The translations under genes were made by a program, and so were the position numbers. This document shows positions 32,687 to 45,688 of a DNA stretch of 64,000 nt, in pieces. The DNA comes from Ehretia macrophylla (lineage: Eukaryota; Streptophyta; Magnoliopsida; Boraginales; Ehretiaceae), in NCBI GenBank assembly GCA_037974665.1, contig CM075765.1, positions 60,972,247-61,036,246 on the forward strand. The letters are read 5' to 3'. The first letter of the stretch is position 1; the number at the start of each line of letters is the position of its first letter. The notes under the pieces are model-generated. The model was not told the DNA's origin. It worked only from the letters and a program-made list of their open reading frames with translations, and searched no databases.

Positions 32687-33242
32687 GTCATGTTGAGAGT
32701 GCAAAGGCCTTATGTGTTGACGGTTCACAATCCCAGCCCAGAGATAAGGCCCATTCAAAAGGCCCAATAGGCTTATCGACAACCCATCTGCCTCAACAAC
32801 GTAGCATCCTCTTAAGACGTGATATCAACGCTTAGTAGGGCCCCCTAATGTCCTGTAAGTTAGGTTGTCTGCCATTTTGCGACTCACAACGTGCAACCCA
32901 GGTCAAAAAAATTGCGTAAAAAGAAGATAAGTGTCCCAAAACTGATGAAAATGTTCAATTTTGGGTTCTGACAACAATTGAAGCGAAAATTGATGCCCCC
33001 GTTATAGAGCTCCCGCAGAGCTTTCCAACAGTATACTGTTGGCCGTATAACTCCTAACTGATCAAAAGTTATGGGTACCGGACTGATAGAGATCAGGTCA
33101 CAGGCCCCAGGACCTTGGTTTGCAGGCCCAGCCACTCTGTGAAGCGAAGTTAGGTTGCCCGGGGTACCGTGGGACTCGAGAAAAGAAATGTGACAGAAGG
33201 GGCATCTTGGCATGGCTAAACGGGGCAAACAAGATGAAAAGG

Positions 33243-33361
33243 GGGGTGCAACACCAGGACTTCCCTAGGGGTCACCCATCCTAGTACTACTCTCGCCCAA
33301 GCACGCTTAACTTTGGAGTTCCGACGAGATCCGGTGCATTAGGGCTGGTATAATAGCACCC
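33243..33361 (-). rRNA. 5S rRNA gene copy 11
   Basis: 119 bp, about 10 differences. The box A segment is intact and the start region is altered (TATAATAGC). The following spacer has a 45-bp deletion near 33659. Confidence 0.88.
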
Positions 33362-33876
33362 GTCTTGTCGAGGGTGCAAAACCTTTATGTGTTGATGGTT
33401 CACAGTCCCAGCCGAAAGAGACAACCCATTCAAAAGGCCCAAGGGGCTTATCAACAACACATCTGCTTCAACAATGCAGCATTCTCGCAAGACGTGATAT
33501 CGACGCATAGTAGGGCCCTCTAATGTCTAGCGAGTTAGGTTGTCCACATTTTCACATCTCACGACGAATGATCCGGGATGAAAAAATAGCGTAAAAAGAT
33601 GAAAAGTGGCCCAAAACTGATAAAAACATTCGATTTTTGGTTCTGAAAATAGGTGCAGCAACGGTATATTGTGGGCCGCATAACTCCTTACGGATCAAAA
33701 GTTGTTGGCACCAGAGCAACGGAGACCAGGTCACAAGCCCCACGACCTCGGTTTGTAGGCCCAGCCGCTCTGCGAAGCGAAGCTATCTTGCACAAGAAGC
33801 CGTGGGACTCGAGAAATGAAATGTGATGGATGAAACATCTTGGCTTCACTGAACGGGGCAAAACAAAACTGAAAAG

Positions 33877-33995
33877 TGGATGCAACACGAGGACTTCCCA
33901 AGGGGTCACCTATCCTAGTACTATTCTCGCCCAAGCACACTTAACTTCGGAGTTCTGATGGGATCCTGTGCATTAGTGCTGGTACGATCGTATCC
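33877..33995 (-). rRNA. 5S rRNA gene copy 12
   Basis: 119 bp, about 10 differences. The following spacer type matches that after copy 1. Confidence 0.87.
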
Positions 33996-34552
33996 GTCAT
34001 GTCGAGGGTGCAAAGCCCTTATGTGTTGACGGTTCACAGTCCTAGCCCAGAGACGACCAATTCAAAAGGCCCAATGGGCTTATCAACAACTCATCTGCTT
34101 CAATAACGCAGCATCCTCACAAGACTAGATATCGACACATAGTAGGGCCCTCTAATATCCCTCGAGTTATGTTATCAGCTTTTTCGCGACTCACGACGAA
34201 TGACTTGGGACGAAAAAAAAAGATAAAATGTAGAAAAGTGGCCTAAAACTAATGAAAACGTTCGATTTTGGGTTACAACAAAAGGCGCAGCCGAGCAGGC
34301 TTACTGCCCTCGTAGTAGAACTCTTGGAGAGCTTCCCAATGGTATACTGTAGGCCGCATAACTCCTTACAGATCAAATGTTATGGGCACAGGAGCGACGG
34401 AGACTAGGTCACAGGCCCCCGACCTCGGTTTGCTGACCTAGCCCATCCACGAAGCGAAGTTGTCTTACCTAAGATGCCATGGGACTCGAGAAAAAAAATC
34501 TGACGGATGAAGCATCTTGGCATGGCTAAACGGGGTAAAAAAGAATTAAAGA

Positions 34553-34671
34553 AGGGTGCAACACGAGGACTTCCCAGCGAGTCACCCATCCTAGTACTAC
34601 TCTCGTCTAAGCACGCTTAACTTCAGAGTTCTGACCAGATCCGGTGCGTTAGTGCTGGTATGATCTCACTA
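34553..34671 (-). rRNA. 5S rRNA gene copy 13 (diverged)
   Basis: 119 bp, about 13 differences. The transcription-start end is changed (ATCTCACTA on the plus strand). Confidence 0.85.
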
Positions 34672-35231
34672 GTCATGTTGAGGGTGCAAAGCCCTTATGT
34701 GTTGACGATTCACAGTCCCAGCCCAGAGAGAAGACCCATTCAAAAGGCCCTATGGGCTTATCCATAACCCTTTTGCCTCAACAATGCCCCATCCTCGCAA
34801 GAAGTGATATCGACGCATAGTACGGCCTTCTAATGTCCTACTAGTTAGGTTGTTGGCATTTTTGTGGCTCAAGACGAACGACCCGGGATGAAAAAATAAC
34901 ATAAAAGTCAAAAAGTGGCCCAAAACAGTTGAAAATGTTAGATTTTGGGTTCTGAAAATAGGTGTAGCCGAGCAGGCTTGCTACCCCCATCGTAGAGCTC
35001 TCGGAGAGCTTTCCTTCAGAATACTGTGGGTTGCATAACTCCTTACAGTTCAAAAGTTATAGGCACCGAAGCGACGGAGACCTAGTTACAGACCCCACGA
35101 CCTCGGTGTGCAGGCCCAAGCCCTCCGCGAAGCGAAGTTGTCTAGCAAAAGATGCCGCGGGACTTGAGAAAATAAATGTAATGGATGAAACATATTGGCA
35201 TGGCTAAACGGGGCAAAAAATATGAAAATTT

Positions 35232-35350
35232 GGGGTGCAAGACGAGGACTTCCAAGGGGGTCACCTATCGTAGTACCACTCTCGCCCAAGCACGCTTGAC
35301 TTCGAAGTTCGGATGGGATTTGGTGCATTAGTGCTGGTATGATTGCACAC
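35232..35350 (-). rRNA. 5S rRNA gene copy 14 (diverged)
   Basis: 119 bp, about 12 differences. Following spacer type as after copy 2. Confidence 0.86.
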
Positions 35351-35908
35351 GTCATGTCGAGGGTGCAAAGCCCTTATGTGTTAACAGTTAACAGTCCCAG
35401 CCTTGAGAGACGGCCCATTCAAAAGGCCCAATGTGCTTATCAACAACCTATCTACTTCAACAACGCAACATCCTCGCAAGACTTGATATCGACGCATAGT
35501 AAGGCCCTCTAATGTCCAGCGAGTTAAGTTGTCGACCCTTTCGCGGCCCACGATGTATGACTCGGGATGAAAAAATAGCATAAAAAGAAGAAAAGTGGAT
35601 TGAAACTGATTAAAACGTTCGATTTTGTGTTAAAAAATAGGCGCAGCCGAGCAGGCTTGCTGCCCCTGTCGTACGGCTCCCGGAGAGCTTTTCAACGGTA
35701 TACTGTGGGCCGCATAACTCCTTACAGATCAAAAGATATGGGTAGTGGAGTGACAGAGACCAGGTCACAGGCCCCCGACCACGGTTTGCAGGCCCAGCTC
35801 ATCTGCGAAGCGAAGTTGTCTTACCTAAGATGCTGTGGGACTCGGGAAAAAAAATTTGACAAATGAAGTATCTTGGCATGGCTGAACGAGGAAAAAAAGA
35901 TTAAAAGG

Positions 35909-36027
35909 GGGGTACAACACGAGGACTTCCCATGGGGTCACCCATCTTACTACTACTTTCGCCCAAGCACGCCTAACTTCGGAGTTCTGACTGGATCCGG
36001 TGCAATAGTGCTGGTATGATCGCACCC
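35909..36027 (-). rRNA. 5S rRNA gene copy 15
   Basis: 119 bp, about 9 differences, with an intact start region. Following spacer type as after copy 3. Confidence 0.88.
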
Positions 36028-36585
36028 GTCATGTCGAGGGTGCAAAGCCATTATGTGTTGACGGTTCACAGTCCCAGCCCAGAGAGACGACCCATTCAAA
36101 AAGCCTAATGGCCTTATCAACTACCCATCTGTTTCAACAACGCAGTATCCTCACAAGACGTGATATCGATGAGTAGTAAGGCCATCTAATGTCCCGCAAG
36201 TTAGGTTGTCGGCCTTTTCTCATCTCACGACGAATGACACGAGAAGAAAATATAGCGTAAAAAGAAGAAAAGTGGCCCGAGACAAATTAAAACGTTCAAT
36301 TTTTTGTTCCCAAAACTAGCGCAGCCGTGAAGGCTTGTTGCCCCCGTCATAGAGCTCCAGGAGTGCTTTCCAACGGTATACTGCAGACCGCATAACTCTT
36401 TATGGATCAAAAGATATGGGCACCAGAGCGACGGAGACCAGGTCACAGGCCCCATGACCTCGATTTGCTGGCCCAGCCCCTCCGCGAAGCGAAGTTGCCA
36501 AGCAATAGATATCGTAGGACTCGAGAAAAGAAATGTGATGGATGAAGCATCTTGGCATGGCTGAACAAGGCAAAAAAGATGAAAA

Positions 36586-36647
36586 AGGGTGCAACACGAG
36601 GACTTCCCAGGGGGTCACCCATCCTAGTACTACTCTCGCCCAAGCAC
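36586..36647 (-). pseudogene. 5S rRNA gene copy 16, cut by RT5
   Basis: Only the 62 bp for the RNA 3' half remain, differing from the consensus at one position. The sequence breaks after GCCCAAGCAC where the RT5 LTR (TGTCACGCCCC) begins, so the 5' half is absent. This was the best-conserved copy in the array, and its missing half is not found right of RT6. Confidence 0.92.
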
Positions 36648-37362
36648 TGTCACGCCCCAACCCGGCCTATAAAGGTTAGACTAGGGTGTGATCTAAACAT
36701 TCAAGTCCTTTCACATTCTTAATCATTCTATGAGGTTTAACACTTAACGTGTTATTCTAGACTCCAAAAATTTTCGAAAATCCAGCAGCATAACGGTTGT
36801 AATTGGGTTCTTTGTTTTGACCTAAATTTTCTAACAGCCTCAAACTTTCAATTCAAGTTCATTCCCGACTAGAGTTTACTATTTTATCATCAATTGAATT
36901 GCTTATTGGTTATTTCGACTTCCCGTTTGATTTATAACCTAGCATGATACTATGTCTCGTTTGTCCATTTATCCTCGTTTCAAAATGTACCTGTTGATCT
37001 TAGCTTATTAGCGAGTACATGTTGAGATTGGATAAGTTCATTTGCCTATTCCTTAGCTAAGCATCATAACCTATGATAGATACTAGTGATAATAAAAGCA
37101 AAAACGATCATAGTATGTCTAGTATCAGTCTACTTAATATAAGTACAAACCAAAATTAGACCCAAAATTACAACGGGGGTCTATTACATCACAAACAACA
37201 AATAACGTAAGGGAAATAGTCTTCTAGTAGCAAAAGTTCACAAGTAGTCACAATCAAGCAAAATAAGCAATGACAGGCATTCACTCCAGGGGTTCATCAT
37301 TAGGCACACCGTCCTCGGGTTCCTGTACCTGTTCTTCTTCACCTGAGATGATAAAAGAAGGG

Positions 37363-37864
37363 GAGTCCTTATGTACTCAGCGAGGGGAAATGAGAAATAA
37401 GTTTTGAAACTCATTTTCCAGTTAAACTTATGAAATTCCCTTTCTCACACATGAATGTAACAGAAATACAAGTACAGAATAGGAATACCGATATTTCCTC
37501 CCCGAGGTTCTCTAGGAACCAAGTGGGAGTACTTATACACATAATAAAAAGGATACGGTGAGCTTTTGCTCTCAAATCAAGTCAAGTAACAAGAGTTGCG
37601 GCCGACTTTAATTCATCCTCAAAACACGCCAGGTAGGTGTACTCCGGATGTACCCCGAAATCCTATGACCCAACTCTCCAAGGGTGAATACCAAGCGAGA
37701 GAGGGAATTGGATTATGGTAGTCACGGTAACACCGGCAAGCCCGATGCTGCCCAGCGGACGTGAAACGCTACCATGCCACACGAAAGGTTGCAACCTTGT
37801 ATGCAATGAACATTTATAACATTTAACATATCACATTAGGAGGACAACAAAGTAGGTTTCCTTC
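37363..37864 (-). other. Three-stem-loop module in RT5 3' LTR
   Basis: H1 is near 37838-37864 (partly weakened by TTTCC in place of TTGCC), H2 at 37636-37656 and H3 at 37363-37378. Confidence 0.62.
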
Positions 37865-39984
37865 GAACAGTTATAAGATCGCACGTTGTCAAGTAGTCAA
37901 ACAAGGCACGATAAGACAAGTAATTTCACTTGAAAGGCATATGGAGTCATATGATCATCAAACGGGCAGCCATGTAACACATGTAAAACAGGCTATATAA
38001 CTCATTAAGAGGTCCACACAATCAAGCGATAAGATTATTCAACGTGCAATGATATCAACATGGGTTCGGATGCAAGAAAAGCTTATTTGTCAACATGCAA
38101 TGGTCAAGATCACTTTTGAAGTTATAAAACATTTACGGGCAGCCCACTAAGCATATGATTCCAATACAATATCCAATTGATCAACACCTATTAAGACTAT
38201 CGAGTCATTAGGGTTCCCATTTCATACTTAATCAAGTGATTAAAACCCTAAGTCCATTCAAGATCATTATCAAGTCTTCTAACATTTAATTCAACATCCT
38301 CAAGTGCTCATAACAGGCCACATAAGATCCCAACACCACATTTCCACACAATTAGTGTCACAAGAGAGGTTACAACAATTTTCCAAGCATATGGCTAAAT
38401 AAAACCTTTACTGCAATAGGCTGTATTCTCACAATCAATAGGATAAACAAACAATCTCCAAATTCAGTAAATAAGATGTCAAATTAAATCTTAAGAAGTT
38501 AACTAAAATCAGAAACAAACCTTGCATCAATTGGAGTTCAGAATCATTAGTTATAGCCAAGACAGTGAGGTAGCACAAAACTGTCCAGATTTGTACACTT
38601 TTCAGAAATTGACGTTTTTGAGGTCCTTAGATTCAGTTTTAGCTTTGGTCCATTTCTGACAAAATTGTCCAGAACTGAAAAATATAGCAGTACACCAAAT
38701 TTCATGCGTTTTGGACAACATTTACTTAGTCAAATATGGTTCGTTCCACAAGGTTAGTGCATCTGCCAAAACCTGATTCATTTTTCCAGATTTCCAGATT
38801 TGGTCACATTTTAATGATTTGCCATTTTGAGGACCTTAGAGTCAAAATTACCTTCGGCCTATTTCTGGGAAAAATGTTTAAAACTGTCCAAACTAGTCAC
38901 CCACCAATTCTCAACCATTTGTAAAATCATTTTCTTAGCTAAACTTACCTCGAACAGACTGGTCAGAGAGCTGTCATCCATTTCGACTTCACCTAGCATC
39001 ATTTTCAAGCCAAGATCTTGCCATGCATGGTTGTTTAAGCTTATGAACGACCATATATCTCAATTACAGAAGCAAATACACACATTTATGAGCATGCATG
39101 TGAGTTTTTAAAGAGTTTTCAAAATATTTTAACCCTCACCTTTGCAATCAACCCAAAAAAATGCTCAAAAACCTTGTTGAAGCTAAAATCTCTTCTTCTT
39201 CTTGCTTAGCCGAGATTCCAACTTGGTTTTCTCTATTTTTCCTAGCCTAGTAATCAATCTCTTAGTGCATGCATGTAGTTAGAACTTGAAGAAAAGAAAT
39301 GGATGTCAAGAAGCTTACCTAGGCCGAAAATGAAGCTTCAAAGGGCATGCAAGTGTGATTTTCGCATCCTAGCTTGTTTGCTTGAGTTGCTTTGATGGTT
39401 GCTTCTCTTGTTGCACCATATGATGAAGAAGATGAGCTAGGAGGTGTAGAGAACTCAGCCAAAACCGAAATGGAGAGAGCGAATGAGAGGGAGAGAGAGA
39501 AGTTTGAGGAAAATGAGTGAAATGAAAAGAAAACAAAGCCTTGCAACTTGATGTAGCATGCTCGGCCTTGGGCAGCCAAAAATCTGATTTTTTGTGTCTT
39601 CAAGATGGAATTTAAAATGTTTAGCATGGGCATGCAAGGGCTGGCCGAAAATGGTGGAGATTTGAGGAGAATTGAACAATTTTTTATGCATTGTGTAAGT
39701 GCTTTGTCATAGTTTGTCTAGGATTATGAATAAATTATGCAATGTTAGACTAAATGCACTTAGTGGTCAGCCAAGGGCTTGCAAATTGCTGAAATTTCAG
39801 ACTCTATTTAATATATTATGGATTATAATAAGGGTGAAATTTGAGGTGCATTGGTTTTGGGTGAGAATAAAGAATAAAGAATATTTAGGTGTTTGTGTAG
39901 ATTGAATTATTTATTGTTAGTAGATTTTGTAGATATTTGAATTAGGATTATTTTATAGTTTAGTGCTTTGTGTAGGATGCTTTC

Positions 39985-40500
39985 TTGATTAACGTGGTAG
40001 CACGGATTCCTAGGTCTAGGGTATGCACTACGAGGCACGCACTGAAATCAATACGGGGCACGAAACACGAGGTAAACACGAACTACGAGATAAGACACGA
40101 ACTTCTAGACTAAGGCATATACTTCAAGTCTAATGCACAGATTCTAATGCTAACGCACGCAATGCTAGGTCAATGCACGTAGACCAATGCACAACACGTA
40201 ATTCAATGCAATGCACGTAAATTAAGGTACGCCTCTTAAACCTAGGTTAAGGCACGTAGTTCAAGGTTAATGCACACGAAATGAAGAGACACACGCAAAT
40301 TGAGGTCTTGCATGTAAATTAAGGTCATGGCACATTTATCTAGGTATCACACGTATATCGAGGATTAGGGCACACAATTTTAGGTTAAGGCACGTATGAC
40401 GAAGTATGCACGAAAACTAAGATAGGGCACGTAATCCAAGGTCAGTCATATCATTCTTGGTCTATGGCATGCAAATCGAGTTAATACACGTTATTCAGGG
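39985..40500 (-). repeat. Degenerate minisatellite in RT5 U3
   Basis: A motif around GGCACGTAAnnnAAGGT recurs at roughly 20-bp steps over about 500 bp. A shorter version, in the opposite orientation, lies in the RT6 3' LTR at 52080-52450. Copy number differences here may explain much of the LTR length difference. Confidence 0.65.
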
Positions 40501-40512
40501 TCGGGCCTCACA

Positions 40513-42738
40513 TCCTCCCCTCCTTAAAAGAATTTCGTCCCGAAATTCATTCTTTCCTATTGAGGTCATTTAAACAGATTCTGACCCTTGTTATTCGTCC
40601 TACTTTGGTTCGTCCCGTGTTTGGTGATCTCTTATCACAACCAATTCACTTCCTATGTTTCCCCAATCATTTAGTTCGGTGGGACCCCTACATTTACAGT
40701 TCTTTCCTTTGAACGATTCTATTCTCCATTTGATCTTAAAGTCAAGTTTATTAACTAAGGTTAGAATCTCCATACATAGTCATCAATGCTGCATCAGTAT
40801 TCAGACTATATAACTATAACTCCAAAATCATGACTCATGTTGTATCAATCTCACATCCATACCTCAAAAGCAATATCACAACAATTCCATGATCCTAGGG
40901 TGACATACGCTAATTTCAAGATGATAGGTCTATATCCGATTTACATATCCTATCAACTAGCTTCCAAAATTGTTAACACATAGGACATCAACAAGTCATG
41001 GATCATTTCCACAACATGACCCTATCTTTAAGAAGAACTCACCAAACAAATTGATCCATCTCAAGTCATCATCTATTGATAGTATCATAGTCCTTATCTC
41101 GTAGGTATTAGATTAGCAACTCTTCTAATGACTAGTCTCCCGGTTATAGGCTCCTATTCACTAACATTCTTTACCAGCTTCGTTAACCTTCGCGTTCGTA
41201 ATCAAGGAGAAAGACCGTTGAGATTCGTTAAACTCAAACTCTAAGGTCTATTAAGTACCACAAACAAATTGCCACCAAAATTGCATGGGTAACTAATCAT
41301 GTTGCACTAGTTCAACTCTTACAAGTAAATTTCATCAACTTGCAATCCACAATTTATTTCCTTATTCTAATCTCTATCTTCAAGTCACGAAGCTTTAGAA
41401 TTTATTTTAATCTTATACAAAACTCCTAAGACGAATAGTTTCAACCTCAAATAAATTTCACTCACCTCAATCCAAGGTTACGTAATTCTCAAGAAGACAA
41501 TGGTCCCACTCACTTAGCGACCTAATCATTCCTTCGAACACTTAATACTCGCTAATATATTTTCAACATTAGTGTTACTAAGTTAGGGCTACAGCCATAT
41601 AAGAATATCAATGATCCACTAGGTTACCGGCCGTACAACAACAATCTTAGGATTATAAATGGGTGCTGAAATGATCTAACTCTTAAGATACTTATCATAC
41701 TAATTCAAATAGCTTGTTACACGAAATAACTTCAAGGTTGTATCAATATAAGAATTATGACCACGAAACATCCTTCAATATAACCTAATAGAATTTCAAG
41801 AGTAATCAGCCACTCATCTAACTATCACTACAAGATTCACCCTCTATTCAGCAACCACAATTCGAAGTCTATCAACTGCTAGTTTCTAGGCTTTACCACG
41901 AATCATCATGTATACTTACTATTAGCTATTTAGGATTACTAGTCATACCCTCTCGACTCAACCTTGCAGTCGGCTGCTTTAATCTCATTTCCCTCGTTTA
42001 TATACTAGGTCCATCGGTATTACTTAGGGATACATGCTTTCTAATATCCTTTAGGCTATTCAAACAATGAGTGCATATAATGACTTATTTTGCATAATTA
42101 CAACTAAATTCGAGGGGCACCAAACTAATACCATGTTTTTTCATATCACAAATATCCAACTTAGGACCTTTAGTAACGTTAGTCATCTAATGCATAATTC
42201 AATTCCTTACACTTCTATTTGACCCAATATTTTAGGTGTAGTCTTTCGAACACAAGTTCTAGCTACATGAATTCCTTGATTCCAACATCACCATACCTTG
42301 TTATACTAAATAATCATCAACCTGGTTAAACTCAGTCTCCAAAGTTGCCTACATGCCTTGAGGTTACCCATTGTTAAGTCACTCAAATACACTATGTCTT
42401 AATAATCTAACCCCTAAAAGTAACTATCATCAACTTTCACGAATTCACCTCTTAATTTCTAGGTCACGATCTTACCATTTAGTGAACTTGAAACTCGCTA
42501 GCATATACTTATTAGGTTCAACGATGCTTAATTCCAATTGAGGAATGATTCAATCATACGAGTATATTGCTAACTTCTTAGATAGCCTATCAAGCCAATT
42601 TTAAGGTGTGAGAAATGGATTTAAAGCAACCTCTATACTTGCATGACAATACATTGTTTCTAAGGTAACGCACATAAAGGATGGATGATACTAAGCTCAA
42701 GTAATATTTTCCTAAAGGTTTAATAGGTAAGTTTACCT
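40513..42738 (-). other. RT5 internal region downstream of gag, non-coding
   Basis: About 2.2 kb without protease, RT, RNase H or integrase motifs and without long open frames. Near its end the minus strand reads GAATTTCGGGACGAAATT then a purine run AAGGAGGGGAGGATG, the usual end of plant gypsy elements. It aligns with 50397-52063 of RT6. Confidence 0.75.
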
Positions 42739-43566
42739 TTAACCGTGGTTACTGCTAGCAATTTGGGCATAATTCTTTTGCCACCTTGGACAATTCTTGA
42801 CGCGATGTTGATCACTCCCAGATCCTTTGCATCTACCAGACTTCTTCCAACATTGGGCTTCTGTGTGCCCCCTCTTGTTGCAGTTGTTACATGAAACATG
42901 ATGGGGGTTAACCGTGCCTCTCGATGTTACATGACTAGATTGGTTGACTATGGTACCTGATTGTAATCTATTAGTAATTGTCTTCCCCAAATTCTGGTCT
43001 TGACCTTGGGTACTCCCTCTCGTAGTCTGTCCTTGTACCCTCTGTCGTTTTGGGCATTCCTTGACCTTATGTTGATTACTACCGCAACCGTTACACCTTC
43101 CTGTTTTCCTCCAACAGTTAACCTCCAGATGACCTCTACATGCACAATGAGTACAACATGGGACTAGAGTAGTAGTAACACTTCCATAAGGGCCTTGAGC
43201 TACAGGAATATCTAAACCACCTTGGCAAACTTTCCCAATAGGTAGCTGCTCCAGGCTCTGTACTTGACTCGGTTGACTCGACCCTGCCACATCCTGACTC
43301 TTTCCTCTCTCAGCTTTTATTGCCTCGAAAAGAGCTTCACCATAGGTGAGAAATTGAAAAGGAGCCAAGCTATCTTGAATCTCATATCTCAGCCCTCGAA
43401 TAAATCTCTGGATCCTTTTCTCAGTAGTCTGTACCATTTCAGGAGCATACTGGGACAGTTGATGCAATCGGCTTTCATACTGTGCAACCATCAAATCCCC
43501 TTGTTTGAAGGTCACGAACTCATTCCTTTGAAGTCTCCCTCTACTTCCAAGAACTCTTCTAACCAT
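42739..43566 (-). CDS. RT5 Gag-like protein, N-terminally short, four zinc knuckles
   Basis: An open frame of about 275 codons from the ATG at 43566; the frame stays open to 43614. It starts inside the gag core (RNEFVTFKQGDLMVAQYESR, FIRGLRYEIQ), so the usual N-terminal half (WINRVEK...WWN) is missing. Four CCHC-type knuckles follow in two pairs. CTHCACRGHLEVNC, CNGCGSNQHKVKEC and CNNCNKRGHTEAQC are intact; in the fourth, CKGSGSDQHRVKNC, the second Cys is Ser. Most gag proteins of this group have one or two knuckles, so the pair looks duplicated. It probably binds element RNA. It may still be translatable, unlike the RT6 copy. Confidence 0.8.
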   Translation of the reverse strand: MVRRVLGSRGRLQRNEFVTFKQGDLMVAQYESRLHQLSQYAPEMVQTTEKRIQRFIRGLRYEIQDSLAPFQFLTYGEALFEAIKAERGKSQDVAGSSQPSQVQSLEQLPIGKVCQGGLDIPVAQGPYGSVTTTLVPCCTHCACRGHLEVNCWRKTGRCNGCGSNQHKVKECPKRQRVQGQTTRGSTQGQDQNLGKTITNRLQSGTIVNQSSHVTSRGTVNPHHVSCNNCNKRGHTEAQCWKKSGRCKGSGSDQHRVKNCPRWQKNYAQIASSNHG

Positions 43567-43919
43567 TCTAAAAGAGGCAGCCCTATGATAGGTTATGTAT
43601 TTATATATATACAATTATGTTACACGGGAAGTAAACGTGTACTTATATAATCATACCACATAAGAACAACTATATCTTAGTGCATAGGATTGTATAATAA
43701 AACATCAACAACTAGTATACAGCCTAGCATACAAGAAACCATTGTAACATAATAAACACTTAAAGCATACAGTTCACTTGAATCACATAGGCATGTTGAT
43801 CACATAAGCACATAGGAACATAGAAGGCACAATTAACATTATCACACATAACAAGTGATCCTAATAACCTTAGGGCTCTACCCACAGTCCGAGAGTTAAA
43901 CCTGGCTTAAGCAATCTAA
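43567..43919 (-). other. RT5 untranslated leader with TATA-like tract
   Basis: There is no coding. On the minus strand a TATATATATAAATA tract lies near 43593-43610, about 30-45 bases before the gag ATG, and is conserved in RT6 near 49528. It may be a second start point for gag RNA or just AT-rich leader. Confidence 0.45.
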
Positions 43920-43931
43920 GCTCTGATACCA
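43920..43931 (-). other. RT5 primer binding site (tRNA-iMet)
   Basis: The minus strand reads TGGTATCAGAGC, 11 bases inside the 5' LTR edge at 43943. Confidence 0.9.
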
Positions 43932-43942
43932 TTCTTCTAAGG

Positions 43943-45688
43943 TGTCACGCCCCAACCCGACCTATAAAGGTTAGACTAGCGTGTGATCTAAACATTCAAG
44001 TCCTTTCACATTCTTAATCATTCTACGAGGTTTAACACTTAATGTTTTATTCTAGACTCCAAAATTTTTCAGAAATTCGGCAGCATAACGGCTGTAATTG
44101 GGCTCTTTGTTTTGACCTAAATTTTCTAACAGCCTCAAACTTTCAATTCAAGTTGATTCCCGACTAGAGTTTACTATTTTATCATCAATTGAATTGCTTA
44201 TTGGTTATTTCGACGTCCCGTTTGATTTATAACCTAGCATGATACTATGTCTCGTTTGTCCATTTATCCTCGTTTCAAAATGTACCTGTTGATCTTAGCT
44301 TATTAGCGAGTACCTGTTGAGATTGGATAAGTTCATTTGCCTATTCCTTAGCTAAGCATCATAACCTATGATAGATACTAGTGATAATAAAAGCAAAAAC
44401 GATCATAGTATGTCTAGTATTAGCCTACTTAATATAAGTACAAACCAAAATTAGACCCCAAATTACAACGGGGGTCTATTACATCACAAACAACAAATAA
44501 CGTAAGGGAAATAGTCTTCTAGTAGCAAAAGTTCACAAGTAGTCACAATCAAGCAAAATAAGCAATGACAGGCATTCACTCCAGGGGTTCATCATTAGGC
44601 ACACCGTCCTCGGGTTCCTATACATGTTCTTCTTCACCTGAGATGATAAAAGAGGGTGAGTCCTTATGAACTCAGCGAGGGGGAACGAGAAATAAGTTTT
44701 GAAACTCAATTTTCGGTTAAACTTATGAAATTCCCTTTCTCACACATGAATGTAACAGAAATACAAGTACAGAATAGGAATACCGATCTTTCCTCCCCGA
44801 GGTTCTCTAGGAACCAAGTGGGAGTACTTATACACATAATAAAAAAGATACGGTGAGCTTTTGCTCTCAGATCAAGTCTAGTAACAGGAGTTGCGGCCGA
44901 CTTTAATTCATCCCCAAAACACGCCAGGTAGGTGTACTCCGGATGTACCCCGAAATCCTACGACCCAACTCTCCAAGGGTGAATACCAAGCGAGAGAGTG
45001 AATTGGATCATGGTAGTCACGGAAACACGGGCAAGCCCGATGCCGCCCGGCGGACGTGAAACGCTACCATGCCACACGAAAGGTTGCAACCTTGTATGCA
45101 ATGCACATTTATAACATTTAAGATATCACATTAGGAGGACAACAAAGTAGGTTGCCTCCGAATAGTTATAAGATCGCACGTTGTCAAGTAGTCAAACAAG
45201 GCACGATAAGGCAAGTAATTTCACTTGAAAGGCACATAGAGTCATATGATCATCAAACGGGCAGCTATGTAACACATGTAAAACAGGCTATATAACTCAT
45301 TAAGAGGTCCACGCAATCAAGCGATAGGATTATTCAACGTGCAATGATATCAACATGGGTTCGGATGCAAGAAAAGCTTATTTGTCAACATGCAATGGTC
45401 AAGATCACTTTTGAAGTTATAAAACATTTACGGGCAGCCCACTAAGCATATGATTCCAACACAATATCCAATTGATCAACACCTATTAAAACTATCGAGT
45501 CAGTAGGGTTCCCATTTCATACTTAATCAAGTGATTAAAACCCTAAGTCCACTCAAGATCATTATCAAGTCTTGCATCATTTAATTCAACATCCTCAAGT
45601 GCTCATAACAGTCCACATAACATCCCAACACCACATTTCCACACAATTAGTGTCACAAGAGAGGTTACAACAATTTTCCAAGCATATG
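43943..45688 (-). repeat. RT5 5' LTR, truncated
   Basis: It matches the 3' LTR from TGTCACGCCCC up to AAGCATATG at 45688, then switches to RT6 LTR sequence. About 2.1 kb of the U3 side is missing. The acceptor-like site and H1-H3 remain; the donor side is lost. Confidence 0.9.
44657..45159 (-). other. Three-stem-loop module in RT5 5' LTR
   Basis: H1 is at 45134-45159, H2 at 44931-44951 and H3 at 44657-44674 (TGAGTTC/GGACTCA, loop ATAA on the minus strand). Confidence 0.68.

Larger units (their letters stand above)
23110..36647 (-). repeat. Tandem 5S rDNA array, left block (copies 1-16), period about 679 bp
   Basis: Each unit is a 119-bp 5S gene on the minus strand plus about 560 bp of spacer. 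Start-to-start distances are mostly 675-680 (634 and 653 where spacer deletions occur, 880 where one unit is reduced to a remnant). In transcript sense the spacer begins with T runs that can stop RNA polymerase III. It ends with CATAAG at about -28 and C at -1, similar to plant 5S upstream signals. The block is interrupted by RT4 and ended by RT5 in the middle of copy 16. Confidence 0.95.
36648..40512 (-). repeat. RT5 3' LTR
   Basis: It runs from CCTCACA at 40512 (TGTGAGG on the minus strand) to TGTCACGCCCC at 36648, 3865 bp, long for the family. The donor-like AAG|GTGAGGG has its intron side starting at 39139. The acceptor-like TTATCATCTCAG ends at 37343. The U3 part 39985-40500 is a degenerate minisatellite. 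Confidence 0.9.
36648..45688 (-). mobile_element. RT5: gag-only LTR retrotransposon inserted in a 5S gene, 5' LTR truncated
   Basis: On the minus strand the order is 5' LTR (43943-45688, truncated), primer site (43920-43931), gag (42739-43566), non-coding internal region, polypurine tract (about 40513-40527) and 3' LTR (36648-40512). There is no protease, RT, RNase H or integrase sequence, so it is non-autonomous. The two LTRs are very similar over their shared 1.7 kb, suggesting a fairly recent insertion. It is fused head to head to RT6 inside the 5' LTR. The left flank AGCAC has no matching copy at the other end. Confidence 0.9.

Noticed and set aside
27006-36660. Many 60-90 codon minus-strand frames in the 5S blocks with shared peptides
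   Set aside because: They are translations of the 5S gene and spacer repeat. The shared peptides only reflect the tandem unit.
40513-42738. Hidden pol in the RT5/RT6 internal regions
   Set aside because: I looked on both strands for DSGA/DPGA, YxDD or FxDD, RNase H DAS, and the integrase HHCC and QTDGQSE motifs and found none.
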